In this document: piece after piece, positions 38,827 through 49,818 of the stretch
How positions within the stretch are numbered: position 1 is the stretch's first letter
How the letters are laid out: the number at the start of each line of letters is the position of its first letter
NCBI GenBank assembly: GCA_009746045.1
Contig: RPFO01000156.1
Location: 126,001-190,000, forward strand
Source: Mesostigma viride
Taxonomy: Eukaryota > Streptophyta > Mesostigmatophyceae > Mesostigmatales > Mesostigmataceae
Direction of reading: 5' to 3'
Length of the DNA stretch: 64,000 nt
Program-made: the position numbers and the translations under genes
Notes under the pieces: model-generated
Seen by the model: the letters and a program-made list of their open reading frames with translations, nothing else
What the model was told of the DNA's origin: nothing
The model's database searches: none

Positions 38827-40159
38827 TGACCGTGGTGCCTTGGTACAGTGACTGTGGTGCCCTGTTGGTGGTAGAGGGGTGTCAACCTGCCTGGTATTTG
38901 AATGAATTTGGTTCACGTGGGTCCAACATGCAATGCCCGGCGAGCGTGCAAGGGGCAGCTGTATGGTGACGGGTGACTGCTAGCCCCCCTTGCTGCCGTG
39001 CTGTGAAGGAGAGCTCATCTCAATGGGATCACAGGCCATGCGGTGGACTAATGGGGGTGGCTTCCAGGAAGCTTGGATGGCACTGCCCTGGCTGCCGGAA
39101 TGATGGCGTCGAGTGATGAAGCTCCAGATTCAGAGGAAGTGCGCATAGAGTGGTGGAAGCGAGGGGCAGTGTTGGCTGCCCATGGTTTGGTGTGTGTGGG
39201 GAGCTCAGATATGAAGACACAGGCTTGCTGCCACGGCTGCTTTCATAGAAATTTCTTGGCATCGATGCGGCTCAGGGCTCCGGTCAATGCTCTGCATGCT
39301 GTTGGGTTGTATGCATGCTATCTCGTGCAACTCGCAGACCAGTTGCCATTCCCATTTTGAGAACACATGCAAGGTGGTCGCTTTATTGATTAAATTATTC
39401 GGGGCGGGCCCCGTATGCGTTATTTCTGGGTGCATTGGGCCATGGCTATCTCTGCACGTACAGCAATATTGAATTATATCCCATGGAGCCAGATCCCTGC
39501 TAGATTTTCAGGTTTAGAGGGCCCAGCCAGCCTCGTGTTTGACAGTCATCACCATCTCTGGCCGTTAATTAATTAATTAATTAATTAACATAACTCCGTT
39601 GGTAGGAAATGTAGCACATATCCCTGAGAAGGGGCATATGGCTTTTAATACATTCTGGGCTACTTCCTGCAAGGGTAGGGTGTAAACTACACCTGCTTTA
39701 GGTGCCCCAAGTGCACATGCACCACCATGATGTATCAGAGCTAGTGTATCCCGGTACGGGAAAAATACGGGAATATTGTGATTTCCCGTACAGCTGCCGT
39801 ATATAATTTTCGGTCCGACTTTGCCGGACTTGGACAAATTTTTTCCAAGGCATAAAAACTGGCGCTGCGTGCGCGGGGCAGTAAAAATTAGATGGCGGTA
39901 AGCCACGTGGCGCTCACAAGTGCTACGCCTTGCAACTTATGAAAATATGAGTGGACACACAGAGCTAACTCGAGGAAATTCTGGGATCATGGCGGCTGCT
40001 AGCATTGCACTCGGCAGTAGGCAAGGCTTCCTTAGTACGTATAGTGCATTACTTTGCAGGCCAGCGTACATTTTTAGTGTCGTGATTTCTTCTGTAAGGC
40101 CGGCCTTAACCTCTCTTGACAGTTTGGTTTTGACAGGCCTGCGGCCATCAGCCAACAGC
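38827..40159. other. intergenic downstream of the PPR gene
   Basis: No gene recognised apart from the dispersed repeat at 39563-39740. Small frames here show no domain. Confidence 0.5.
39563..39745. repeat. dispersed repeat with (TTAA)n and CTCCGTTGG core, copy 2
   Basis: (TTAA)n followed by cataactccgttggtaggaa, atgtagcacatatccctgag, ggcatatggcttttaataca and ttctgggctacttcctgcaa. It matches 61146-61320 over its whole length at high identity. No coding capacity. Confidence 0.8.
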
Positions 40160-40470
40160 CATGTCAGACGACGAGCTTGACGACTATGACCCTGCTGATG
40201 AGGATCGGATGTGCAAAAGGGATTTGAAAGCAAGGGCTAGTAACCGGTACCATCCGGGCTGGAAGTACATCCACAAGATTGGAAGGACATGACAATGGAA
40301 GCCAGATGCCGGTGCAGTGCAAGTTTTGCCAGAAGAAGTTAACATCTAACGTGTCCCGTGCAGTCGGTCACTTGATTGGTGACGATAATCTTAGACTCAA
40401 GAGGGCGATGACTGTCCAGAAGTGCAACAAAGCTCCCGAGGAGGTTAAAGCGGACTGGTTGGCAGCGTAA
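40160..40470 (+). pseudogene. BED-type zinc-finger remnant, hAT-transposase-like
   Basis: The ATG at 40160 opens MSDDELDDYDPADEDRMCKR, which stops near 40290. An overlapping frame from 40279 gives VQCKFCQKKLTSNVSRAVGH then LIGDD and VQKCNKAPEEVKADW, stopping at 40470. C-x2-C plus the downstream GHL and the C-x2-P-xxVK end is the pattern of BED fingers at the N-terminus of hAT transposases and their domesticated relatives. No transposase core follows; the next sequence is a LINE in the other orientation. The frame break and the truncation make it a remnant. Confidence 0.55.
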
Positions 40471-42387
40471 CTGTGCCGGCTGGTCGAAGTGCTTGACGAT
40501 GACATTGTGGCTGCGCTGGATGAGGTCGGCCTCCTCGCGGAGGTCGAAGGCTTGTTGCTTGAGCTGTGCCGCAATCGATCGGAGGGAACGGAGGTGGTGG
40601 AGGTGGTGTGGTGCTTGAGCAGGTCCGCCCAGGCCCTGGGTGGAAGGAGCTAGCGTCGCTGGCCGGGCCAGCAGATGCCGGCTGGGCAGCGATGTCCTTC
40701 ACCGGCGGGCGGTGAGGCCTAGCTGCGGTGTTTTGCAGGACCTCGATGACAATGGCGGGGTCGTGGTGGAGGCGCTTGTCGATGTCGTGGAGCTGGGTTT
40801 TGATGTCGGCGGTGGAGGTGGAGGCGGCAGTGGAGGTGGAGGCAAGGAGCCCTGGTGGAGATGGAGGTGACGATGGTGGAAATGTGAGGGAGCTCAGTAG
40901 CCAGCGTGCCTCCCATTGCTGCCACATCGGTGGCAAGGGGGGTCACGTGCTGCTGGAGGGCTTCCGTAAGGATGGAGCGGTAGGTGGCTGCGGAAATGGT
41001 AGGAGCCCAGATCTCACCGTCAGACTAAGTTGTGAGTAGGGAGCAGAGAAGCATGTGCTGAACCTCGATCGGGCCGGGAGTAGAGGCCAGTCAGCAGCAG
41101 TTCTCGGCTCTGCGTAAACCCGACGCCGTCATATTCGAGGAGGCGGTGGATGCTGTGAAGGTGGATGCACAGCTCAAGAAGCCAGGCGTAGTCTCCGTAG
41201 AAAATACACTTCATAGCAGTGCACGGGGCAATGTTGCCGCCGGCGACCACTGTCGGTGCGTGACGGTGGACAGCAAGCTGTCGGCGCGGAGGCAAGGTGG
41301 GGAGGGTGCGGGCAGCCAGGCGATACTTGGCAGCGACACCGCGGAGGATCACTGAAATATCACCTGGCGGCGGAATGGCGTGTAACTGCTGTCGGCTGCC
41401 CCCGGCGTCGAAGACGGCCAGAAAGTCATCCCTGTGCGACATAGCGGCCTGCTCTGCTGCTGACATCTTGTCGGCATCCTTCAGCACAATCCGGAGCACC
41501 TTCAGATATGGCTGAGGCGCCAGCTGGCGCGACGGTTTCACCCCAGGAAACCGCAATCTGATGCGAGCGAGCACGAGACGGTGATCAGATTCCACCGTGC
41601 TGACAGAATCTTGCAGGACGCGAGCATCAACAACTGAGGGGCGCTGAGCCCGACGTACGCAGAGTATAGTCAAGGCACACCACCCGATCCGACGGCCCAA
41701 AAAAGGTGGCAAGCTGCTCAGTGGGGCGTGCGAAAGAAGCATTGCATGCAACCAGCGCAGATTCTGCCAGCAGATTCGCAAATAAAGGCGTGTTACCGTT
41801 GGCTGTCGTGTTGGTTGGGGAGCACTGCGCGCCCCCAGTGCCAACTGGCAGCGTGGCGTTGGCATCGAGCAGCATTTAACCATGCAGGAAGCACTTGCCG
41901 AGCTGGGATGTTGGCCTCCTCCTCCTTGAGGGCGCTGAAGAAGGCCTCACGTTCCGCCTGAGCTCGACCCGCATGTGGTGCATATCCCACGATAACGGTT
42001 AGCGTGTGGTGTGAATGGCCCTCAGTGGCCGAAAAAGTGGCCACTAGCACACGCGGGGACCGCAGCACGATGGACTGGAGCTGCTCTGATGCTGCCGGCG
42101 AGCGCAAGAGGCCCACACCACCTTGACCCGGCGCGTCGCCGCCACCATAATGGAACCGCCAGCCCGCACGAAGGTCGTCGACCAGCAGACCGTTGACCTC
42201 TTGCTGAGGGTCGACGGTGCGTCGGTGCTCCTGGACCCCGAGGACAGCGATCTTGTTGTCGGCGCACAAGGCGATCAGCTCGTCGACATGGTGGCGTGCT
42301 GGGGTGCCGCCGCTCGTAGAAGGATATCTGCAGGGAGGGTGCGCACATTAAAGCTTGCAATACCAAGAATGGGCCTTTGCCCTATTA

Positions 42388-42413
42388 GCGGGGGGGGGGG
42401 GGGGGGGGGGGGG
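42388..42413. repeat. poly-G tract
   Basis: A run of about 23 G at 42390-42412 between the LINE ORF1-like and endonuclease parts, followed by G-rich ggggtgggg words to 42480. A likely weak point of the assembly. Confidence 0.85.
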
Positions 42414-43736
42414 TGGAGAAGGGTAGTGCTGGAGGTCATGGGGGTGGGGTGGGGTGGGGGTGGGGAGGGGGAGGGTGGCGATTGGGGTTAATGCTTGTCA
42501 TGCGCATGGAGTCTTTCTTTCAGGGCGGATATGCGTCATCTCCGTCCTGGCTGGGGTCGCCGGCGTGTCGACTGGGCCTCATCCCGCTCAAGGCGGGCCA
42601 GGAGGCGTGTGAGGCTGGTAAATTGGCGGGAAGGTTGACCGTGGCGTGCCTGGCGACCTTGCATCCTCATCATGCTCGCACGGTGCGACATGAAGGTGGA
42701 AAGGGGCTTGTTTATTGAAGGCTATGCCCAAAGCCTATTGTACCGCGAGGCCGCGAGGGTGTGCCCAGCTTACTGGGCGCCCTCCATACCCGGGACATGC
42801 GTGGACGATGATGACGCAGCTGGGGCGGCCGGGCTTGGGACGGCCCGGCTTGTGCCGCTTGTTAGGAGCCTGCACATCCGTACGGCGCTGACCGTACGTT
42901 GATGAAGAGCACGGGGGTGTCGTTGACGAGGCGGACGTAGACCTTCTGGCCATGATGCCTGGCCTGGACCGCCACGTCGCTGCCCAGCAAAGTTCCGTTC
43001 TTGATGACTAGCTGGGCCGGGGAGAGTAGGTCGTCGAGGCTCGGCGCGTTTCTCCCGCCCAGGAGCTTGCGGGCCTGGAGTACTTTCACCTTGCTGGCCA
43101 TATTCGCGAAGGTCACCCGGATGGGGCCAGGCTGGCCCGCCATCCAGGCTGCCGACTCAATGCGGATGCGTTCGTTGCCCAAACGCAGCCGGCCCACAAT
43201 GGGGCTGTGGTGCAGGCGTTGTGCTAGCATCAGCTCCGCTTCCGGCTGCTGTGCGACCTCAAAATACCGGACCACTATACTGCGTGAGCGCTGGTCCTCC
43301 TCGACAGCGGTCTTGTGGGCCGCAGCCCCCTTGCGTGCGGCATCCGCCATCAGGTTGGCAATGTCCGTCTGCTTCACCATGTTAGAGTAGCTGGTGGGTG
43401 TGGGGGCAGCTGGCTAGCTGTGGCGGGTTGGTTAGGGCTGCCTTGACCTCGGCCATGCTGGATTGGAGCACAGCAGTGTCTTGGCGGATAGCAGTGGATA
43501 GGGCGCCGAGTTGAGCGGCCATGTCTTCGACTTTCTGGTTGAGCTGGCGCAGGTTTGCGTCCGGGGAAGCCATTGGGGTAGTGGCGGTGCCTCCGGCATC
43601 CTCGAAAGCGGCAACAAGTGCCCGGCCGGAGGCAAGGGGCCTTCGCGTAGCTCAGAAAAACAGAAAGACGAAGCTGGGGCAGCTCCAGATGGCGAACGTC
43701 GTCCACCGAAGTCTCGCTAGACGTGCTGGGAAAATA

Positions 43737-44178
43737 TACCGTAGTGGTCAAAATCACTTTGCGACTAACTACTTTGCGACCCAAAATGAAGGTGAAATTT
43801 CAAGTTTGCGACCCAAAATGAAGGCAAAGTTTTAGGTTTGCGAGCCGGTCGACTTGTTTAGGGTCAGGCGAGGCACTTGGCCTGCGTTGTCTGTTTCTGT
43901 TCATATAGCAGTAATGGTATATTACTTCAATAAGGATGTATTAGATAAGGATGTTTTTTTAATAAGGATTTATTTCCTAACTCACGCGAAAATTGTGGCG
44001 CGACGCGTTCGCTAGCCAAGCTTGAGCGGGCTCTAAAGGCCCGGCGCGACGCGGGCGCGGCGCGGGCGCGGCGCGGTAACTTTTGAACTTTGCGACCCAA
44101 AATGAAGCCCATCGATAGCAGTTTGCGAGGTCGATTCGCAAAGTAGTTAGACGCAAAGTGATTTTGACCACTACGGTA
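43737..44178. mobile_element. MITE copy 1 with 42-bp terminal inverted repeats and TA duplication
   Basis: Termini ccgtagtggtcaaaatcact and its reverse complement, extended to about 42 bp with one mismatch. TA lies at both ends (43737-43738 and 44177-44178). The interior (438 bp) has no ORF and repeats tttgcgacccaaaatgaag in subterminal positions. The TA duplication suggests a Tc1/mariner-type transposase acting in trans; this is inference. The copy sits in the ORF1-like part of the APE-type LINE. Confidence 0.85.
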
Positions 44179-44575
44179 TCGCATGGCCTTTGGCCAGCGT
44201 GCAGGTGGTGCAGGATAGCCTGCGCCTGCTCGGCGGTAAGCGAAAAGAACCGGTGCTCGGCGACAGCCTCGCCAGGCATGAAGTCCGCTGGGTTAAACTC
44301 AGCGTCGTCGATGGCGTCGTCGTCGTCGTCGTCGTTGTCAAGGGGGTCGTCCTCACGGAGAACCTCACTGGAAAAAGGAGCTGAAGGCGGAGGGATCTGG
44401 CTGTCCATCTCGTCGGCTGGGCCGGCGCAATGCCGCTTAAAGACGAGACGTTAATGGCGGCTTCAGCAGGCGGTGGCTGGGTCGCAATGGTGTCCACAGC
44501 GTCGACTAGTTGCGTAATGGTGTGAGGCGCTGAATCCTTTCCATCGGCGGGGGAGTGGGAGGTTCCGCCATGGCT

Positions 44576-45498
44576 AGTTTCCGGAAAATACGATCCCTGC
44601 CTGCGCTGCGTTTTATGATATTGCGCTAAATCTTGGGCGATGGCGGCTGAAAATTATATCATCGTGTTCGTCATCAAAAGGCGCTTCTACTGCAATTTAC
44701 CCGACCAAATTTCATGCCCGGATGTAAAAGTTATGAGCATTCTCGGCATCCATAGCTCGCCACACCGTAATCCTGCATTGCATGGTGATTGCACTGGCCA
44801 GATTCCGTGGCATGCCCATGCGTATGACACGCAAGTACTTTCTTACGGTGGTGAACTTGGCCACCACCACACGGGCGCCAACAAGCCTCCTCCGGTTGTA
44901 CCAATCAGGGTCCTGCAGGAGTACCCATGAGAGTATTCGCATAAGAGTACCCATATATATAGGCATCTTCACACTTGCACGTGTTTTTAATGCTCTGTGG
45001 CTCCCCAACGGGACCGCATAATTCACAAGGGTGATAGTTCATGAGGTTTAGGTTGACAATTCTTCAAAACCGAGCGTGAAGGCTGGCGCATGTCTAAGGC
45101 ACATGCGCGAATTCCTACCTGCCAAACTATGTACCTGCAAGTGCTCATGAGGCACGGAATCTACACAAATTATTTGTTTATGTCTCCAGTTTGCACAAGC
45201 CACAAGGCATCACCTGGGACCCTACAAATGTGAGGGAAGAAAACAGATAAATATGCTATGTGCCATGTTTTATAAATTAAATATCGCTCTGCTCATGCTG
45301 TCCCCCGCCGTTCTGATCGTCAGTCCCTATTGGTTCCATCGGCCCAACACGCCAACCCGACCGGCACTCGCAGGAAGTAAACACGGGGCCAGAGCCGCGA
45401 CTCATACAACTGTGAAAGGGTCATCACTGCCACATTGGGCACGCACAGCCCAGAACTCTCTTCTAAAAAGCCCAGCAAGGCCTCTCCGTATAAATTCT
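44576..45498. other. intergenic between LINE remnant and DUF3110 gene
   Basis: No gene recognised. A partial member of the hairpin repeat family (gctccccaacgggaccgc) lies at 44997-45015. The right end is the 3' flank of the minus-strand gene stopping at 45499. Confidence 0.5.
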
Positions 45499-48400
45499 TT
45501 ACTGCGGCCCCCCCGACTGGAACTGCCGCTCCAACCGCGCACAGATGTCATCCAGGTGCCCCCCATCCAGCACGATCTCGTCGCCCAGCAGATCCTCATC
45601 TTCTGTGCAAAAGGTGAAGTGTCCCAGGTCGACAAAGCGTGTCCCATCAGACCGCACGTCATAGTCAAAGTCATCGAGCACCTTGATGTTGCCCTCGCGC
45701 AGCCGCGTCGCGCGCTCCAGGTCAGTCATGTCGAGCGTGCGCTCGGGGGGAACGCAGAACTCACCACGCCGGATCACGGTGCAGTCGTACGCCGCCTCGT
45801 CGCAGAACTCCGACAGGTGCTGCGAGCGTCAAGGAAAAAACCGAGATCGAGGAAGAAGGGGGTTAGTTATAGTTGCAGAAGGTAGGGTGAAGTATAGGGC
45901 AGGCGTTATGTCAACAACAGACTGTGGAAGCCCCCCCGGGCTCCCCCGGGATAGAGCATAAGCTAGCTGTTTATATGGGGGCAATCGACAATAACGGGAT
46001 AGCTCCCACATTACAGCAACAGGCATGATCACTACCGTAGCGGTCAAGATCACTTTGCGACGAACCTAGTTTGCGACCCAAAAACAATGTGAAATTTATA
46101 GTTTGCGACCCAAAATGAAGGCAAAGTTTTAGGTTTGCGAGCCCATCGACTTGTTTATGGTCAGTGGCTGGTACCCAGCTTAATGAATGATTAGGTACTC
46201 GCCTACCCAAGTGTTTTGATTCATGATGCACTGATTAGTCTGATTAGTTATAATATAGGGCCGGGCATGGCCCTGAGTGGCCCGGTGCGGCCATGGAAGG
46301 TGAGCCCATGTACTTCATGACCTGTCTACGTGGGGCCGTGCGGCACGGCGCAGGCGCGACGCGGTAACATTTGAACTTCGCAACCCAAAATGAAGCCCAT
46401 GAAAAGCAGTTTGCGAGGTCGATTCGCAAAGTAGTTCGTCGCAAAGTGATCTTGACCACTATGGTACTAGATCTGTGTTCTAGTACATTAGAACAGCTCT
46501 GGCTCTTTGTGGATATCAGCTTGCGCCTTCCTTAACCACCTCACCTTTTTACCCTATAAGCTATGCGTCAGCCTACCTATTGTATTGCATGGTTGTATTG
46601 CAACCACAGTGTCGCTCCCGCACCATGATGCGGCGAGAGCGCTCTGTGGCCTGCCCACTTGGGGCAGTGAGAAAAGCTAGGGCGCCCTCCCTGTGTTTAG
46701 GGGTTGAAGGTTCCTTTATTGGTACCCATGTGACGCAGTCTACGTGCTAATTAATTAATGTTTTAGTAGGGCAGGCGGTACAGGGAACAGTTCTTAGGGT
46801 GTGGGGGATAGGGTAGAGACTCCAGAAGAAATGGTCGAGGGTAGAGAACTCCATTGTTAAAAGCAGAAGGGAAGTGCGTCGAGGGTATAGGGGGAGTAGC
46901 CTGCCAACGTCACACATTCTCAGGTAAACAAAGTAGCTGGCCATACAGGCAGCTATTGCAAAGGCAGGCTTGATTGGAAACTTCACGTACAGATCCTCAG
47001 AATGTCAATACTTGCTGGTGGTCTTATTGCTATAAGGATGCCGGTTTTCTTGCTTATGACTATGACACAATGCAAAGCACCTAGATGAAAAGTGGATTAG
47101 TAGCTCCAAGGAAGGAAATGGCGGTCAGGGTCACTAAAAGAAGCATTCATGCCCATTGTAGGGCATTGGTAGTACTGCAGCTGCTGGTGGGTAGCGGGTT
47201 AGCAGTGCTGGTTGGTGTTAAGGGCGGGGCAATCAGCTCTGATGGCAGTAGCAGCAGTGGGGATGGGCTTGAAAGTGTAGCTGCTGCGGGCACTGGTGGG
47301 CAAGGTGCCCCTCGCTGAGATCGCAGGCAATCACGACAACGGCATGACGATGGCAACGCTGACGACGATGGTGTATGACGAAGGTAACGGCGAAGGCCAT
47401 GATAGTGACAGTGGTGAGACAATGGCAGCAACAACGGTGACACCACTGACATGACCGTATCATCTTTCCTAACTGCATACCTGCGTGGAGATGACCTCCA
47501 CCACTGCGTGCATGTCCATGGACGCATCCAGCAAGACACCGAAACGCTCCGCATCCTCCCGACACTCAAAGGCCTGGATAACCTGCCGCACTCAAACACC
47601 AAGGCCACAGGAATGACCACAAGAGAGACCACAAAGCCATGAGGAAAACAAGTGAGCAGAAAGAACTACCTGAAATAATATTTATCAACTAGTGCGGTCC
47701 AGACAGTTTACCATGTAAGCCTGGAAAAACTTCTCCTCCCATGGCATGAGGGATTGGCGGCAAAAAACATACAGCCCAGCACAGGATGGTAGCACTGACT
47801 TTGGATCTCATTTGCGGGAATGATAACAGAAAGATCCATTATCACCAATAGTTAAAGAAGTCAGTCCATCACCAAGTGGACTTCAAGAAATAAATGTCAT
47901 TCCAAGACATGGGAGTTGATCGTAATTGTGAAGAGGCAGCTCACCAGCGTCTGAGATTGCAGAATTCAGATCTAAACGTAAAGCGTAATATCTGAACAAG
48001 TGGAGTTCATATTCAATAGACATGGCCACCAAACCATGGTACCATCTGCCAAACTAGATTCACAAACATGGATGCAAACAGCTCTTCAGGCAGTCATTTA
48101 AAAGCCGGGTAAGAAAGATCTGCCATTGGCGCATGATTCCCGCAATAGGACTCCCGCCAAGTGTGGTCGATTGGCATAGGCACTCACATTTACAGGCAGA
48201 CCGTAGCGGTTCCTGGTTTGAACACAGTAAATTCCCTCGTTGGCCGTGCCGACGTTGAAAAGGAGAATACAGACATGGTCGATCGACCGCCACCAATTGC
48301 TCGTGTCACGGCCTTCTGCTTGCGATGCCGTTAGTTTCTTGTCGCGGAGAAGAGACGCAAACTCCTGAGTCAAACTATCTTCTGTGGGAATGTCATCAGA

Positions 48401-48839
48401 CCCAGAGTTCCCTCGACATCTTCCGTTGCTACCGTCCGCATTGCCATCTCGACAGGAAGCTGTGCATAAGGAGAAGCAAAGCCAGCATAGCCCCGCAACG
48501 TGAGCGCCTGAGATTACGACGGGGTATATAGGGACGCTGAAGCGAGCAAAAGCGGAATATAAGGCAAGATCGCCGGGCAAAAACAGTGTAAGGAGCTAGC
48601 CAGCTTTTCATACCTCGCGTTACAGACAAACGATGTGCAGTCCTGGCCCCACGACGTGAGCAGCTCAGAAATGCACTCGGCTGATCCTGTCCGCAATTCA
48701 GCGACAATGGGAAGTTTTGCTGCCGAGATCTAGGTATCGCGTGGGAAACAGGGCGGTGACATTCCAGGCTGTTCTTAGCACCGCTGGACACTGACCGCGC
48801 CACTGGCAACGCTGCGGTGGTGAACGCTAGCGACGACAT
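45499..48839 (-). CDS. DUF3110 domain protein, probably plastid-targeted, 4 exons
   Basis: The model is the complement of 45499-45819, 47481-47582, 48188-48459 and 48614-48839, giving 306 residues with all phases kept. Residues 1-75 (MSSLAFTTAALPVARSVSSG onward) are rich in S, A and R and poor in acidic residues, as in chloroplast transit peptides. The conserved core starts at about 130 with VCILLFNVGTANEGIYCVQT, continues with VIQAFECREDAERFGVLLDA and STQHLSEFCDEAAYDCTVIR, and ends in an acidic tail. This is the DUF3110 pattern of cyanobacteria and plastids; the molecular role is unknown. The start at 48839 was chosen for its gccATG context; an in-frame ATG at 48926 would add 29 residues that look like 5' UTR. 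Intron 3 contains a MITE. Confidence 0.85.
46033..46466. mobile_element. MITE copy 2 in intron 3 of the DUF3110 gene
   Basis: Same family as 43737-44178: left end ccgtagcggtcaagatcact, right end the reverse complement of ccatagtggtcaagatcact, flanked by TA at 46033-46034 and 46465-46466. The interior (430 bp) again has tttgcgacccaaaatgaag. It has diverged from copy 1 and lies between exons 3 and 4. Confidence 0.85.
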
Positions 48840-49818
48840 GGCTAACTTTGCGCAAGCCAACCAAGCGAATCGAAGGCAATTTATTATTACTGCAGATTTT
48901 AGCGTACGTGGGGAAACCCGCCGCACGCGGCTGCTCGGTTAGAGAGGCCGGTGCATTCAACGCCCGAACGTTCTTATCCACCTTCGTCAGCCTGCGCAGG
49001 CTTTGGGAAACTGGCTTTGAGCCAGAGTTGCAGCAGTTGACATCCGGATCCCGGCATCCCATGCATGGCAACTGCGCCTCACTACTCACTAGAAAACGAC
49101 ACGGACAAAATTGGGGCATATACCGTTCATTGGTACCGTTCGGGCATGCATGGGGTGTACGGAGTTCTACTTGGAAAGGCGTTTTGACATTCGTGGACGG
49201 TATGTTACTAGATTATGACCCCGTGACCGGCCTCAGTATACGACACCTTGCCGCCTGCAACTGGGAAAGACGGCAATTGTAGATCTAGATCTAGCCCTAT
49301 TCACTGACAGGTGCGCCGCCCGGCAATGGAAATCTACCGTCAGTTTTGGATATTCTATTCCTGGCCCTGCCGCCGCTGCCGATCATGTTCTTGTGCTGTC
49401 ACATCGCGAATAAAAAAAAATCCCCACGCCTGGCTCACGTGCTGGCCTTTGAAATCGATCATCATCTAATGACATCACGCCTCTCTCGGTGCACCCGCAA
49501 CATAGCAAGGCATGTCGGCTCTGGCAGGGCGTCCAGCCGGTCCAGGCGACCAGGGCCCACGCCGCGCCCCACAGGAGAGACCGAGCGAGCCCCGCATGCA
49601 CAGGATGCAAGTAGAAGGGCTTGGGCACCGCTACCTGACCACAACAATTTTATGCGTTTGTACGTTTTTTCTTAGTTTATTCATCGCGCGCTATGGCGCA
49701 AGACGGAAATACTCGGCTATATGCCGCGAGGGCACAACCAGCACGTACGTAGGTATGTTGTTTCCAGACAAAAGCTAAACATCTTTTCAACATACGATTG
49801 TTAGACGACGACGCTGCA
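48840..49818. promoter_or_regulatory. divergent promoter region of the DUF3110 (-) and enkurin (+) genes
   Basis: About 980 bp separate two start codons in head-to-head orientation. A bidirectional promoter is expected by position. I see no clear TATA box or repeated motif that would fix either start. A plus-strand frame at 48848-49282 has no recognisable domain and covers the DUF3110 5' UTR, so it is not called. Confidence 0.4.

Larger units (their letters stand above)
40480..44575 (-). pseudogene. APE-type LINE, ORF1 and endonuclease, RT missing, interrupted by a MITE
   Basis: Minus strand. The upstream part (44408-42862, split by a MITE) is ORF1-like: an acidic start (DNDDDDDDAIDDAEF), a predicted coiled coil (LRQLNQKVEDMAAQLGALST) and PIRVTFANMASKVKVLQARK, reminiscent of the RNA-binding part of L1/Tx1 ORF1. 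From about 42350 follows an AP-endonuclease: GVQEHRRT, GQGGVGLLRS, VIVGYAPHAGRAQAE, LDANATLP and TVESDHRLVLARIRLRF, spread over at least three frames. The frame closes at 41020. The sequence down to 40480 has a further coiled-coil-like segment (DVAAMGGTLATELPHI). No RT motif follows, so the copy is truncated or rearranged. Confidence 0.7.

Noticed and set aside
48848-49282. 144-codon plus-strand frame upstream of the enkurin gene
   Set aside because: No domain, ordinary composition, and it overlaps the 5' UTR and promoter of the minus-strand DUF3110 gene.
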